Below are positions 1-11,498 of a DNA stretch of 64,000 nt, piece by piece. The translations under genes and the position numbers were made by a program. The notes beneath the pieces were generated by a model. The model was not told the origin of the DNA. It was given only the letters and a program-made list of their open reading frames with translations, and ran no database searches. How positions within the stretch are numbered: position 1 is the stretch's first letter; each line of letters opens with the position of its first letter. The stretch comes from Ramazzottius varieornatus (Eukaryota; Tardigrada; Eutardigrada; Parachela; Ramazzottiidae). Where the stretch lies: contig BDGG01000017.1 in assembly GCA_001949185.1 (NCBI GenBank), positions 1-64,000 on the forward strand, read 5' to 3'.

Positions 1-177
1 AATCAATCCATACAGTAGCACTTACAACAACTTCGACGCGTTCGGCGGACAGCGGAGGTGACTGTGATGTGGAAGCTTTCGATGGGGTATCAGCACAGGT
101 GAGAGCCTGAGCTCTTCTCGTGGACACCATTCCTAAATACGAAGATCGAAATCTGTCTCGAAACCGGACAACAAGAA

Positions 178-1909
178 ATGTCGCGTCCAGTACTAGGAAC
201 AACGTAAGTATCAATTGAAATTTTAGTGAACAGTACACGACGGACCGGTGCCCGTTCGCTGCTCAGCACCTAACCCTTTACCCACCGAATTCGAAACACC
301 AAAGCGACCGTAAAACTTGGCGTGCCGTACACTGATGAGCTGCTGTACTTTGCGTTGCTGGAGAGTGGGACAAACGTTCAGACGGTTGATTGACTGCTCT
401 ACGCGAATATCGAGGCGGAGCGAATATTCGTTACGTCATCCACATACACCTAAAACAGAAAAAACGGTGGCGCCAATGGGATTAGAGTAGTTCTGCATTG
501 AAGAATTCGTAAAAAGCCAAAAGATGACTTGATCCGCTTAACTATGGCGCATATGTTGATGGATGCTCTTCACTAGTCTACGGCGGTGCCGAGTCAATCC
601 ACATTTCGGTACGTCGCTGTTTTCAGCACGCACAAGTACTGCAGCTAATTAACCGTGGACAAATTAACTCTCCTCGCGGAACTAAGATTTGTCAGTGCCT
701 CCTTCAGTTCAATATTATTGCTCAACGTGGAAGTGCCTTGTTGTAAAAATAAACGCCATTGCTGAAAGAGTGGACTTCTTCGGTGGACTACGAGAATACT
801 TTCGAATAAGTCAACACCCACTTAGCAATTGCGGCTCGCCTGAACGGATCGAAGTACCATCAGACAGCGGGTTTCGTGAGCGCTTTGGGAACAGCGTACG
901 TCACTTCATCCAGCTACTACAAGTATGTTTGTCGTATCGATAATTTCCTGAATCAGATGGCTGTCCAAAGCAAGCATGGGATTTGGTCACGCCAATGACG
1001 TCATAGTGAACATGATTGTGACCTGCAATGGTTCCTGGCTAACTCGAGGCTACAAGTCGAAATTCGGCATAGTTACAGTGCTGTGCGCCAAGACGGGGAA
1101 GTGCTGGATGTTGTGGTGTGCAGCTCTTACTGCAGCTCTTACTACACACGGTGCTTCTCGGCGATGACGAACGACACGAGTGTCAGAACAATAACGACGG
1201 AAAGTCTGGTAGCATGGAGGTGACCGGAACGAAGATCGCCTTCTCGCGATCTGTTTCCCAGTTCAAACTGCGATGAGGAAAAAAATCAGTAAAAATAGGA
1301 AGCTAAAAAGTCTTTATTGTACATGAATCACCCCTACAAAAAGATCAGCAACATGTATCGATTTGAAATCTTAAATAAGATTCCTAGCCGACGTATTTCC
1401 AATTTATTCGATAAGTCGGCAGATGAATTCACCTCGATTATTTCCTGAAGTGGTGCACACACTCAGTAGCAATAAAAGTCTACGCTACCTGAGATAGCAA
1501 TCTGGATGAAATCATTTGTATTTTGCTGACGGTCCATTTATTGACCCATGGAAAAATTGTCTATTTGTTCGCACGTTACAGGTACGTTTACATGGTTCGA
1601 GTCGGAGATTCGAAAGCTTTCGAGGCCGTAAAGAATATCTACGGACCTGATGTGGCAGTACAGTCGCTGGCGGACAACAATCACATAGGCAAGAATTTCA
1701 TCATGAAGTTCGATGGAGCGCGTACTGGAACCACCAAGGACGGTGAAACCTTGGAGGGCAAAGGACGTCTCACGGAACCGCTTGCCAAATCCCTTGCCAG
1801 CTCTATGGCCAAAGCAATTAGGGATGTTGCACGAGAGAGCGGCACCGCCGAAGAGCTGAGCCATGCGTTTTGGAGAATATTCTACCACAAGAGCCAGAGG
1901 CATCAGTGA
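178..1909 (+). CDS. two-exon orphan protein, 117 aa
   Basis: I do not recognise this family. Exon 1 (178-203) starts at an ATG and ends at a strong donor (GTAAGTAT). Exon 2 (1582-1909) follows a TTACAG acceptor, and the phases match exactly, giving a protein that begins MSRPVLGTTYVYMVRVGDSK. The body is mixed alpha/beta-like with charged residues, no signal peptide and no membrane segment. It contains the stretches FIMKFDGARTGTT and EPLAKSLASSMAKAIRDVA. The intron is long (about 1.38 kb) and could hide further exons. Exon 2 is open on both strands, but the plus frame has the splice acceptor and a more protein-like composition. Confidence is moderate for exon 2 and lower for the join. Confidence 0.5.
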
Positions 1910-2118
1910 TTATGCCCACTTATGGATATAACGGATTTAAACTTTTGTGATGCTTATTATCTAAAACTAAAATTCGTGACAGACTGCGTGCAATTCATAA
2001 GGTTGATTGTTCCTTTTCAACAGTAACAACTGAATCACAAATTATATTACGCTGTGGTAATTTTTTTTAATTTTTTAGTCTGTGTCCTGTTGGTCGAGAT
2101 TCATGGCGCAAGTCCCAA
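1910..2118. other. intergenic, no gene seen
   Basis: AT-rich sequence following the 117-aa orphan. I see no coding potential and no clear poly(A) signal. Confidence 0.4.
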
Positions 2119-2442
2119 GTACGAGGAAAAGGTTGTAAACTAAGCCCCCTCCCCCATACCGGGGTTTGTAAAGTTAGCCACGGCTGTAGCGTCTGTCGCT
2201 TGATTGAATATTTGATTGTCAGCCTTTTTAACAGGGGATTTCAACGTTTCTTTAATTACGGATCTCTTGGATTCTCTGACTCCTCGCGTTGACTGCACCT
2301 AATACCATTCGACAGCTCATCATTTTATCTACCGATCTATCCTTGAAAGTTTGGGATTCAGTAGTAGAGAACAGGCGTACTTAGACGGCTAACTTTACAA
2401 ACCCGGTATGGGGCGGCTAACTTTACAACCTTTCCCTCGTAC
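2119..2442. mobile_element. GTAC-terminal inverted-repeat element (copy 1)
   Basis: The ends GTACGAGG and CCTCGTAC begin long imperfect inverted repeats of about 50 bp. Each arm carries the motif GTAAAGTTAGCC (or a variant) twice. No ORF is present, so this is a non-autonomous MITE of 324 bp. A TA target duplication inside a G-TA-C context is possible, which would suit a Tc1/mariner-like origin, but that is inference. Confidence 0.75.
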
Positions 2443-3922
2443 CCGATAGGTTGCAAGATGGATTTGGGTTTGACTTACTGAAACTTGCTGTGTGAGGGAT
2501 GAAGTTACTGATACAGGTTCGGTAAGTTGGAAAGCGGAGGGGAGGGGATGTTATTTCGTAGAAGGCTTTGCCAAGTTGTGGAAAGGAGGAAGTATAGTTT
2601 GGAGTGTTGATGTACGTTGAGCCACGGTGCCGTAATTCTTTCCGGACGTATGATGGGCGTGTGCTGGGCAGATGAGTAGGCGGCTGTTATTCCGTAGATG
2701 TTCCGTAAATATCGATATGATCGTCGTATCCCATCAATCGATATGATAGGCGTAATCCAACCTATTGGAAGGGTAGGGTAAGAGGTAAGGCTATCTGGTG
2801 CCTTCAGAGTACCAACCCAATGGAAATGGAGGAGCAGGAATCCCTCATCAACAGAGAGCTCTTACTGATGATGCGGCCATTACGGCTACTCCCGGTTATC
2901 CCGGCTACTCCCGGTATTTCCCGGTTAACGGTTCTGAAAAATATCTGCCTTAACCGAATGACGGACGTTTTCTGCCAGTTAGCGATTTTTCTGTGCTACC
3001 AAATTTTACGGCGTTTTTTCCCCTGTTAACGGTTTTGCATAATTACCAGATTTCACGGGTCTACTGTCTGAAACAGATGTTTTAGTTTTACCACTGTATA
3101 CTGCCCGTTTGTGTTTCTTACCGCCATATTTCCGCTTAATACGGTTCATTACATGTCCACTTCAGTTGTGCTGGACCGAAAGTATACCAGAAACCGAATG
3201 AAACTTGCACAATAAGCAAACGGCTAAATTCAGATTTGTTCCGGCAGAAAAAACGGACTGAAAGAAACTATTCTGTCAAGAAAGCGAGAAAAACCGAAGC
3301 ATTATCGTTCCGAATTGAACTACGCAAAAAGCGAGTCAAAAAACAGTGACCAAACGATACGCGTACAAGGTACATTATCTCGTATACTTCTCTGTAAATA
3401 TTACAGACTGTTAACTGGCAGCAATTGGTAGAAATTTCACCAAGGGTAGTGCGGCCCTTCTGGCTCGCAACGGGTCCACAAAGGCACAAACCCTCAAAAG
3501 TGGTGGCTCACGTAGCCGAAATGGCACAGCGAAGTCAGCACTTCGGACAGTATTGCGGGCAGGGGATCTATTCCTTCGGAATCGGCGTTTTCGTCGGAAC
3601 AAAAACAGTGGAAAATTATCGAACTTTTCAAAATTCCAGCTTTATTTTTTCTTCCAGATTATCCTCTCCTAGATATCGATTACTTTTTGAAAATGCCCGA
3701 AATCAAAAACTTCTAGGTCAGTGGTTGTCCCATCCGAAGGGATAGGTATCCATCCGTGTGCTGTCCTATATCATTCATGGGAAATTCATGGAAGGAGATG
3801 TTCTTGCAAGATGGCAAGAATTCTGCGATCCGATTCCCGGGGCCTACTTTCCCAAGAATTCTTCGTCTGTCAGTACCAGTTCACACCGGACTGCCAGTCT
3901 GCCACCACAATAAAGGCTATCT
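2443..3922. other. intergenic, short chance ORFs only
   Basis: The ORFs here are shorter than about 110 codons and overlap on both strands without splice support. A GC-rich stretch at 2870-2930 repeats a TTCCCGGT/CTACTCCCGG-like motif. I see no gene. Confidence 0.4.
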
Positions 3923-4403
3923 GTACACACGAACGACGAGATATTACGGGCCAGTAATAATTACGGGCCAGTAAAAATTACGGGCCAGGCGGAAAAGACG
4001 GCGAATTTACAATTTGTATGGAAGTCAGAAACAGAAATCGCACAAATGACGTTGCGTAGTAAAATTCAACCGTAGAAAATTGTCATGGACAGTGGCCATC
4101 AGCTGATCATCTGTTCTACTCTAACGCTGTTGTCGACTATTGTTCGTCTTTCTCCCAGAGAAGCTCTGAAATAGCTTGAACCGTTGAAGATCAGAGTGTT
4201 CCGGTGAAATGGAGATCCAAGCGCTATGATAAATTCGACAAGCTTTAAGTTAGCTCCTCGGCCCAATATCCAGTACGTAAGTGCAGCAGTGCAGCCTTCG
4301 ATTTGGTTTTTACTTGAAGCAAGAGTTACCTGCCCGTGCCGCCGTAGCGAAAGGGCCTGGCCCGTAATTTTTACTGGTCCATGATATCTCGTCGCGCGTG
4401 TAC
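3923..4403. mobile_element. GTAC-terminal inverted-repeat element (copy 2)
   Basis: The left arm begins GTACACACGAACGACGAGAT and the right arm, reverse-complemented, begins GTACACGCGCGACGAGATAT. The arms contain a tandem motif ATTACGGGCCAGTAA, seen three times on the left. The interior shares GGCGGAAAAGACGGC and AATTCAACCGTAGAAA with the elements at 36749 and 42470. No transposase is present. Confidence 0.8.
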
Positions 4404-4451
4404 CAAAATTAGATGTCCCGTGTTGCTCGAACCTGCTCAGTTGCCACCTGG

Positions 4452-5083
4452 TAGTGCTGGCAAAAATACGAAATAAGATACGATATTTTTCGATAAAATA
4501 TCCGCAGGTATTTTATCGCGGTCTTCGATATTCGTTCGGTATCGATACTTCGATATGATATTTTTCCCATACCGTATTTTTTATATATCGTATATCGCAG
4601 CGATATATCGATATTTTTGAAATTAGAGTTTTTTCAGAATTCCACTTGGTTCAAGGCCAAGAACCCAAGAAGCGATTTGCACACAAAGTATTAGTAAGAT
4701 CGAAAGCGTCGGATACAGCAAAGATGTGGCAGTACCAAGAGTCCAAGACTTCAAATACATGGAAACCCGGATAGAATTAGTACCAAAACCGAATGGGCGG
4801 AGCGTGCTCGCCTGCTTGGCATACCGTGGCCGGAATCAAGGCTTTGAAATCAACTGTAGTCTTTAGTAAATGTGATATAATTGCCCTGTGGGTCATTCGG
4901 CAAAATAACAATATATCGGAAATATATCGATATGCCGCGATACGATATCGCCGAATATTTTATTGTGTTATTCGATATGAGTCTCATATCGATATTTTCG
5001 ATACGATATCTGCCGCATATTTTATCGCAAAGATTCGATATATTTCGATACGATACCGGTATACCGTATCGTTGCCAGCACTA
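4452..5083. mobile_element. hAT-like non-autonomous element rich in CGATAT
   Basis: Terminal inverted repeats TAGTGCTGGCAA and TTGCCAGCACTA bound a 632-bp, AT-rich interior dominated by CGATAT/ATATCG motifs. The flanks CCACCTGG and CCACTGGT look like an 8-bp target duplication that has since diverged, as expected for hAT. A degenerate relative lies near 52190-52373. Confidence 0.7.
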
Positions 5084-5311
5084 CCACTGGTATGCTGAAA
5101 GCAAAGTTCAAAATTTAAACTACTGTGTCCGTGTGGAAGACGTCACTGCACAGATGATGGCGAACATGCGATATGTACTGTCCTTCTTTGACTGTTGTGA
5201 CGTCATGTGTTTGGCTGCTCGGGTCAGCTAAACCGGCTGCCGCGCATGATGTCAGGCACGGTTGGAACCACATAGTTGACTACCGATCTTCCGTTGACAC
5301 GTGTGGACGTC

Positions 5312-5894
5312 ATGCAGCAGTACACCTGGGTCGTACGCACATTGGTTGTGCTTGGCATTTTTCTACGATTTTCCGCAACGGGTGCTGTGGAGCATCTCAA
5401 TCAGTCAAGAGTATCACAAGTGGACGTTCCATCCGTGGAATTTTCTCCCTGCGATTGAGAAAACCTTGTGGGTGTTTCACTTAGTGGGGACATATTGAGG
5501 ATGTCCAGAGAGATCTGTCGAAGATCAGGCTACCTTCGCCGGAGTGGTTCGTCACTGATCTGGTGGAGAACCAGTACCAAGTGCTATTTCCGTGTTTCGA
5601 TGAACACGGAAGCTTGCTCAAGTCCATGTCGTTCTCACGGGATCTAATACCGAGGGTTCATGTCAGGAATGAACGCTGCCTGGAGGAAGACGCGGGGTTG
5701 ATGGTACGTACGTATGAGTTCCAAATTATTCGCTCAAGTCTACAAGCAACCTTGATATGCGTTTTCGCTGTTAGTTCCTCGAGCCACGCACTCACTCTGG
5801 CGTACGACTGTACGAAGAACATAGCGAAGATACAGCGGTGAAGAACTCGCACTATTTATGCAAGAACTACGGAGAGCGGGTTTTACCAAACTGA
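5312..5894 (+). CDS. secreted orphan protein, three exons, 145 aa
   Basis: I do not recognise a family. Exon 1 (5312-5410) encodes a typical signal peptide: MQQYTWVVRTLVVLGIFLRF followed by small residues. Exon 2 (5485-5703) follows a CACTTAG acceptor and ends at GTACGTACG. Exon 3 (5775-5894) follows GCTGTTAG and runs to a TGA stop. All three joins are in phase 0 and every exon stays open, which is the main support. The mature part is hydrophilic, with few cysteines, and includes LPSPEWFVTDLVENQYQVLF and ends CKNYGERVLPN. The introns are 74 and 71 bp, typical for this window. Alternative donors at the exon 2 end (GTATGAGT) would change the tail. Confidence 0.5.
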
Positions 5895-6100
5895 AGTATC
5901 ACTGAAAGCTCAATCACAATGTCATCCTTATTCACAAATTGCTACAGCGTTTGTAAATTCGGCCAGTTTAACCAGAGGTCACTTCCTGGCACTAAATACA
6001 AGAACAACACCCAAGCATGTTGCGATTACAAGCATATAAGGTTAGCCCAATACGACCATGACCAAAATAATTAACGGGTAGGGTAGCGAAACCCATAGTT

Positions 6101-9100
6101 TCACATGTTATTGACCAATTCGTGCTTCTTCATGATGTCCACCCGCTGAGTCCTGGGATCGGGTCGCTTCTTTCTCTGCAACATCTGCCTCATTTCCTGG
6201 GCCGACATACCCAGTGCCAGTCCATCAAAGTTAGCAGCCGATTTGGGTGCCGAAGTGGCTGTTAATGAAGGCACGTCGGCCGTAGGTTGCGTCATGGCAG
6301 AAGAAGGCGACGGTACGACGCGTGGCGCCACCGTCGGCGGTGTGCTGCGGCGAGCGGCCTCGGGCTGGTACGAGGATGGCACAACCGCTGGTGATGGTGA
6401 AGGCGTCTTGGTGAAAACCTCTTCGAAACCCAGGTCTTTGGTATCAGAGTCCGAGCTCTTGGAATCAGTGGCTTCTAGGGTGTAGGAACGGACGGAAGCT
6501 GAACTGGAATCACTGCTTTCAGTGCTTCGATGCCGGTTCACCTACAGCACAACATTCTTATCTGGCCCCGCAAAATTTGGCTTGTTCTGTACACTGTACG
6601 TACCTGATCCGGTGAAGAAGCAGCATGGCCGTTCGTCCCACTCGTCTCATTTTGTCGTCGTTCCACCGACTCGTACAGGTGTTCCCTCGGTTGGTTCTTA
6701 TCTTGTCGGACATCAAACGCCGGACTGTGCTCGACGCGTTCCACCAGTATCTCAGCATTAGCTTCCCCATCCTTGTCCAGGTTTTTCGTGCTTGGTGAAA
6801 ATCGAATCATCTTGTCGGCGGGGGTTTCCTCCCGCTCTCCCCCACTGTTTTGAGCAGGCCTCAGCGAACTGCGCCGTGGTAGCTCGTGTAGCTTTTCTTC
6901 CTCGCCGGATAATGGACGGTAGCCGGTCAACTGTGAAGCCGTGGCATTCGTCACATCATGTACATCAACCTGCCACAAGGAAATCAATGGAGAAAAAACT
7001 GAGAGGAAAAAACATGGCGAGAGGTTTTGAGAATTAGAGAAAGCCCAGAAATATATCTAAAAGCAAAGTACAGAAAATTGTCAGCTCGGCAAATAAGTTT
7101 GACCTGATCGGTTTCTCAAGTGGCGCACGCTCCTGGTAAAGTTAGCTAGGAGCGTGCGCCACTTGAGGAAACATATCTGCTTGAATTTGCTTGCCGAACT
7201 CTCAGTTGTCAGTAAGGGTTTCAGGAGATTGGAAAGTTAGTAATGAAGAGAAAAGAATGAAAAAACAGCGACGATGGTTCTTTCCATGGTTTGCATATGG
7301 ATTGCGGGATGTGCTCTCACCTTGACCACGGTTTCGTGGTGTGATTCGTGCATGGCGTCGTTTTGTGCTGCAGGTGGAGCGTGATTGCCCAAGCCGATTG
7401 GGATATGGACAGGTTGCGGTAGATGGACAACGCTGTTGCGTGGCGTAGGCGTTGGCGAATCGGTCTTGGACTGTTCGAGCTGGTGACTTGCCAGACCGAT
7501 GGGAATGTCGACGGCTTCGACCGCCGAGCGAAGTTGAGCAAGCGAATGTGGCAAGGAGGGATCGTTGTCGTGGCTGACGCTACTGGGTACCGGCGGGGGG
7601 ACAGATGTGGGTAAGCTGGGTGGCTCGGGTAAAGCTGCGGGACTTTGGCGGCTGCTGTCAGCGCCCGACTTGGATGGCTGGTCCAAACTCTCGCGACGGT
7701 CGGTGGATGGAAGGGGATCTGTCAGTGGCGGAGAGGTGATATGTTGTGCGGCTTTACTGACACTTCCACCTGTAAGTGACAAAAAGCAAGCCTGCCAAAA
7801 AATTTTCATCAGTTTCACCGATGTTCGTTCAAAATGGGGTTTGACAACGAACTGGTCAAGATTATTTTCCCCAGTGGCGCACGCTCTCGAAGTTGTTGGC
7901 TGGAATCGTGCGCTACATAGAAACGTCGCTCGGTTGGTTTTCCAAGTGGCGCACGCTGTCAGTGTTATCGGCTGGAGGCGTAGGCCACTTGGAGAAACGA
8001 TTTCGTTCATCACTAATAACGACTAAATTATCGAACTCATGAAAGAACGGTATTCAGGGGTATGTTGCGGCGGACTGACCTGAGGAAGTGGAGGGATTCT
8101 GGAGGTAGATAACTTCCTTCAGCGAAGACCGGATGACAATCTTGTTGTCTCGGTACCAGGCATCGGCTTCCTGGTCAACCACCAATAAACGCGTCTCTCC
8201 CTGGATACTTTTGATGCGTTCGACAACCTGTTTGTGGTTCTCATTGGCAATGTTGATGCCGTTGACTTCGACGATGCGATCACCCTGAAACCATCGGTAA
8301 CTCAGCTATCAATCTGACGAAGAGTAAGACGACACCCCGGAAAAGACAACACCACAGCGCACGAACTGAGCAAACTGAAAGGAAGTCACAAGCCGAGTAC
8401 CTAAACTGACAAGTGTCTGATCAGAGATCAGCGTGGTAAATAAACGCTGGCTGCAAGCCTGTGTCACAAACCAACAGTGCCCCACGGCGCTCATCGTCGC
8501 TTCCGGTGTAGCTAACTTTCGTAACTTTTAATCCGTATAAACAGACTCAGACACTTAATTCCTTTCAATTTACTTAGTCATGCGCACACACCCTGCCTGT
8601 CCACATTCCACGCTTCAATCCCCACCATTCGCACTCTCAGCCAATCAGCCAGACAAAACGTTTTTCACCATCTTGACTTTCTTTCTTAAAAATTCCCATC
8701 TTTTGTGTCACAATTTGAATTTCTTCGAAAAATTCCCGTTACCAGTAAAATGTTTGGGAGACCAGCGAACTGGCTCGAGACCATTGTCGTCTCCAGTGGC
8801 GCAGTTTTCATTGTTGTTAGTTGGAAAAGTGCGCCACTGAAAATAATGGCCATCCCGAGACTGTTTGCCGGCTCCCATTTGGACATTTCGCGATCACGAA
8901 ATTCACACTTATTTAACCGACCAAAAACGAGAGGGTTTCACCTTTTTAAGTCCCGCAGCTTCCGCCGGCGAGTTCTCGTCCACCTTGCCGATAAACTGGC
9001 CGTTTTTGGTCTTATCCGAATGCAGATTGAAGCCATAACCGTCAAAATCCGACCATCGAACCACGTGACACAACCTGCAAACACATCAAAACTGTTGAAC

Positions 9101-10159
9101 CCGCAATCCATAACTCTCACGTTTATGCTGGCTGGTAAAGCCGTTTTACGGTTTTCTGCCGCTATATCGACCGTACTTTGTAGGTTGTTTGCCCGACCTA
9201 TCCGCAATGAACTCGTATACAGTCTGATTGTTCTCGAGACGAACCCAAGACCTCACAGATTGGGGAAAGACCCCGAATGGTAAGTGTGTCTCCGGTACTT
9301 CCGGGTATAATAACGACCCCCCTTTGAATCCACTACCCCAAGCCAACCCAACAAGATCGTTTCCTCTAGTGGCGCACGTTTTCAGCCAATGACCCTTGTT
9401 ACGTGCGCCACTTGAGCGAGCAAACTCGACACGATCATTATTCCAAGTGGCGCAAGCTTTCAGTCAAATAAGCAGTTCGCCACTTGGGAAAGGAATCCTG
9501 TACAGTGTGTTTGCCGAGCTCTTCACAGTGCTGCGCAGTCTCTGCCGGCTTCTTGGTTTTTGTTGGCTACATTTAGTTTTCTTGTGGTGAAATAATGCCG
9601 TCGCTGTTTTGGGTGGACAATAGCTTTGTCCAATTGTCCGAAAACACTTTTATGCGACAAGACAGGTTGATGTGTTCCAATAACACACATTTAGCCAAAG
9701 CTTTGCATTAGCCTTCAAAGCATATTTCAAAGGTATACATTGAATGTTCGCCATGTCAGCATGTTGACGATAGCATCGCTATGTTAAGAATTATGACCAC
9801 AGTAAATAATCGATCCCCTCAATGTCATAATCGATCGACCGAGAAACATCGCATCTTCTCGTCATTTACCGCTAGCCAGCGTACTCACTCTGCAATCATG
9901 CTCATCTCAAACACCGGAAACATAACTTATTCGTATGACCATGAATAAAAGGCGGCCAACCGAGAAACCGCAGCAGCAACCTTCTGAATATCGATTTCGT
10001 TACTTCAATCAGAGAAAACTGTTTGTTATAGCGGACTGGTTCGCCATCGATTTCCCACGCTGAAAGTGTTTAACATCTCAAGTATCGGATGAGGTTATAA
10101 TGAAGGCGAGGAACTTACCGTGGAGCCGGTGTTTTTTCCTCGACGATATCGGCCACCAT
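6101..10159 (-). CDS. NHERF/EBP50-like scaffold, one PDZ domain plus ERM-binding tail, 544 aa
   Basis: This adaptor would link membrane-protein C-termini to ezrin/radixin/moesin at the cell cortex. Six exons join in phase: 10159-10119, 9074-8942, 8284-8080, 7769-7321, 6969-6604 and 6541-6101. The PDZ domain (about residues 13-95) starts PRLCHVVRW, has the carboxylate loop GYGFNL, and continues [20 protein letters not shown] and [20 protein letters not shown], all close to vertebrate NHERF1/2. The middle is a Ser/Pro-rich, probably disordered linker. The last residues ([13 protein letters not shown]) resemble the ezrin-binding tail of EBP50 (a basic and amphipathic end, KKNELFSNL in human). 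Vertebrate NHERF1 has two PDZ domains and this gene has one. Introns 1, 2, 3 and 4 all carry copies of the intronic palindrome. Confidence 0.88.
7084..7201. repeat. intronic palindrome, locus 1
   Basis: Inverted arms CTCAAGTGGCGCACGCTCCT and AGGAGCGTGCGCCACTTGAG surround a short loop, with outer arms GCTCGGCAAA and TTGCCGAACT. It lies in intron 4 of the NHERF-like gene. Confidence 0.85.
7848..7998. repeat. intronic palindrome, locus 2 (two hairpins)
   Basis: Two consecutive hairpins, each with a left arm of the type AGTGGCGCACGCT. The right arms have diverged (GTGCGCTACA and GTAGGCCACTTGG). It lies in intron 3 of the NHERF-like gene. Confidence 0.75.
8772..8875. repeat. intronic palindrome, locus 3
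   Basis: Arms CCAGTGGCGCAGTTTTC and GAAAAGTGCGCCACTG with a 3' outer arm TGTTTGCCGG. It lies in intron 2 of the NHERF-like gene. Confidence 0.75.
9353..9522. repeat. intronic palindrome, locus 4 (two hairpins)
   Basis: Two hairpins in tandem separated by GAGCAAACTCGACACGATCA, ending in TGTTTGCCGAGCTC. It lies in intron 1 of the NHERF-like gene. Confidence 0.8.
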
Positions 10160-11498
10160 TTTCCACTAAATTCGAATACTGAAGAGGCCAAGGGAGCAAG
10201 CGAATTGTGATGATGGACTTCCGCCGCTTGTAGCACTTGAGGAAGGCGTCAACGCTAAGTGTCCTCCCACTTGGAAAACTGGCCCGTAATGGTTCGGTAC
10301 CCGCCAGATACTACTTCACAATACTGATTAGGAAGCTATTCATTGTGGGTTGCTGCAATGCCGGAACATCGACTTGGAAAGATATGTTATCAGCAATGTC
10401 CAGCCATATATTCCAAAGTAGCTACTGATAAGCTAGATGGAGGGGAGTTACCGAAAGAGTGCATAACCGTTTAAAACCCATGTCTGGCATGTTTACTGTA
10501 CTGATCAGCAGCCCGGCGACGGCTACTCGATCGATGACGATAAAGCTAGCCACTCTCTTTTCCTGGTCTCTCGAACCTGTATAGGTATAGACATCATGAC
10601 GGTGGTATGGTACAGTCACAGTGCAGAAGTCACAGTATACTGCACTGGTGTACAGTCAATAAAAGAGAAAGATCAGCTGTCAAGATGCTTCCGTACTGGC
10701 TGGCCGCTCCGGCCCTAGCTGTCAACTTGTACCTTGCTCTCTCTCTCTCTACTGAAAGGTATCTACCAGCAGACGAGGAGACAGAGAAAAAGTGCCGATG
10801 CGGTCGCAATGTAACGTATGGCTACGAGTAGGTACGGTAGTCTGACTTGATGATGACATTGTTGTGAATAAGAAGTTGAAGAGGTGAAGTGACATATATG
10901 CTGGCAGAATTCTGCCTCTTGGAAATTTTGATGGGCGAGAAGAGTACAGTAGTGTACCAGTGCACTTCCGTGGAACATGCTGTGGTTGCTCAGTGGAAAC
11001 GTTCAGGTCTCGACCGGACGAATTGACTCAGCTGGTCATCAGGTACAGCGGAATGCGATACAGCGGTCGAGCAGCGCTGACGATATCACTTTCCGAAGGG
11101 GCGATTCCATTCCACTACGGGCACTGCAGTGGTGTACGTGTATTCTCATTGATTTGTTGCCCAGAATCACACACAAGAAAGGGCCAATCTCAACGCTGCA
11201 CAGGATTGACAGTGCTGAATATTCCCTAACAGAAAGACAAGCTGAACTTGTTTCTACAAAGGAGAGTGGACGTTGAAAGCAGTCGGGTTTCTAAGCTTGT
11301 CAGTCAACATGCCGAACCCTTCTCGTACATGGCGAACTAGCACTGGACAATGTGCCCGTACATAAACTTGGTCCTTCAAGAGTGGGCAGGCTTCCTTGAT
11401 GAGAAAACTATAGGGACCCTCAGATGTAAAATGCGGTGCTTATACTTGATACCTTTTCTTCCGCTGAAACGGTCGGTTGGGCGCTACATAACTGTGCC
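10160..11498. other. upstream region of the NHERF-like gene, no gene seen
   Basis: Only short unsupported ORFs, a small CT-repeat near 10737-10752, and the presumed promoter of the minus-strand gene starting at 10159. I could not identify a TATA box with confidence. Confidence 0.4.

Noticed and set aside
1538-1903. 121-codon ORF antisense to the 117-aa orphan
   Set aside because: It mirrors the plus-strand exon, which has a proper acceptor and a phase-matched first exon.
9146-9346. 66-codon minus-strand ORF in the NHERF intron
   Set aside because: It looks protein-like, but exon 1 joins exactly to 9074 with PDZ homology, so it is intronic chance.
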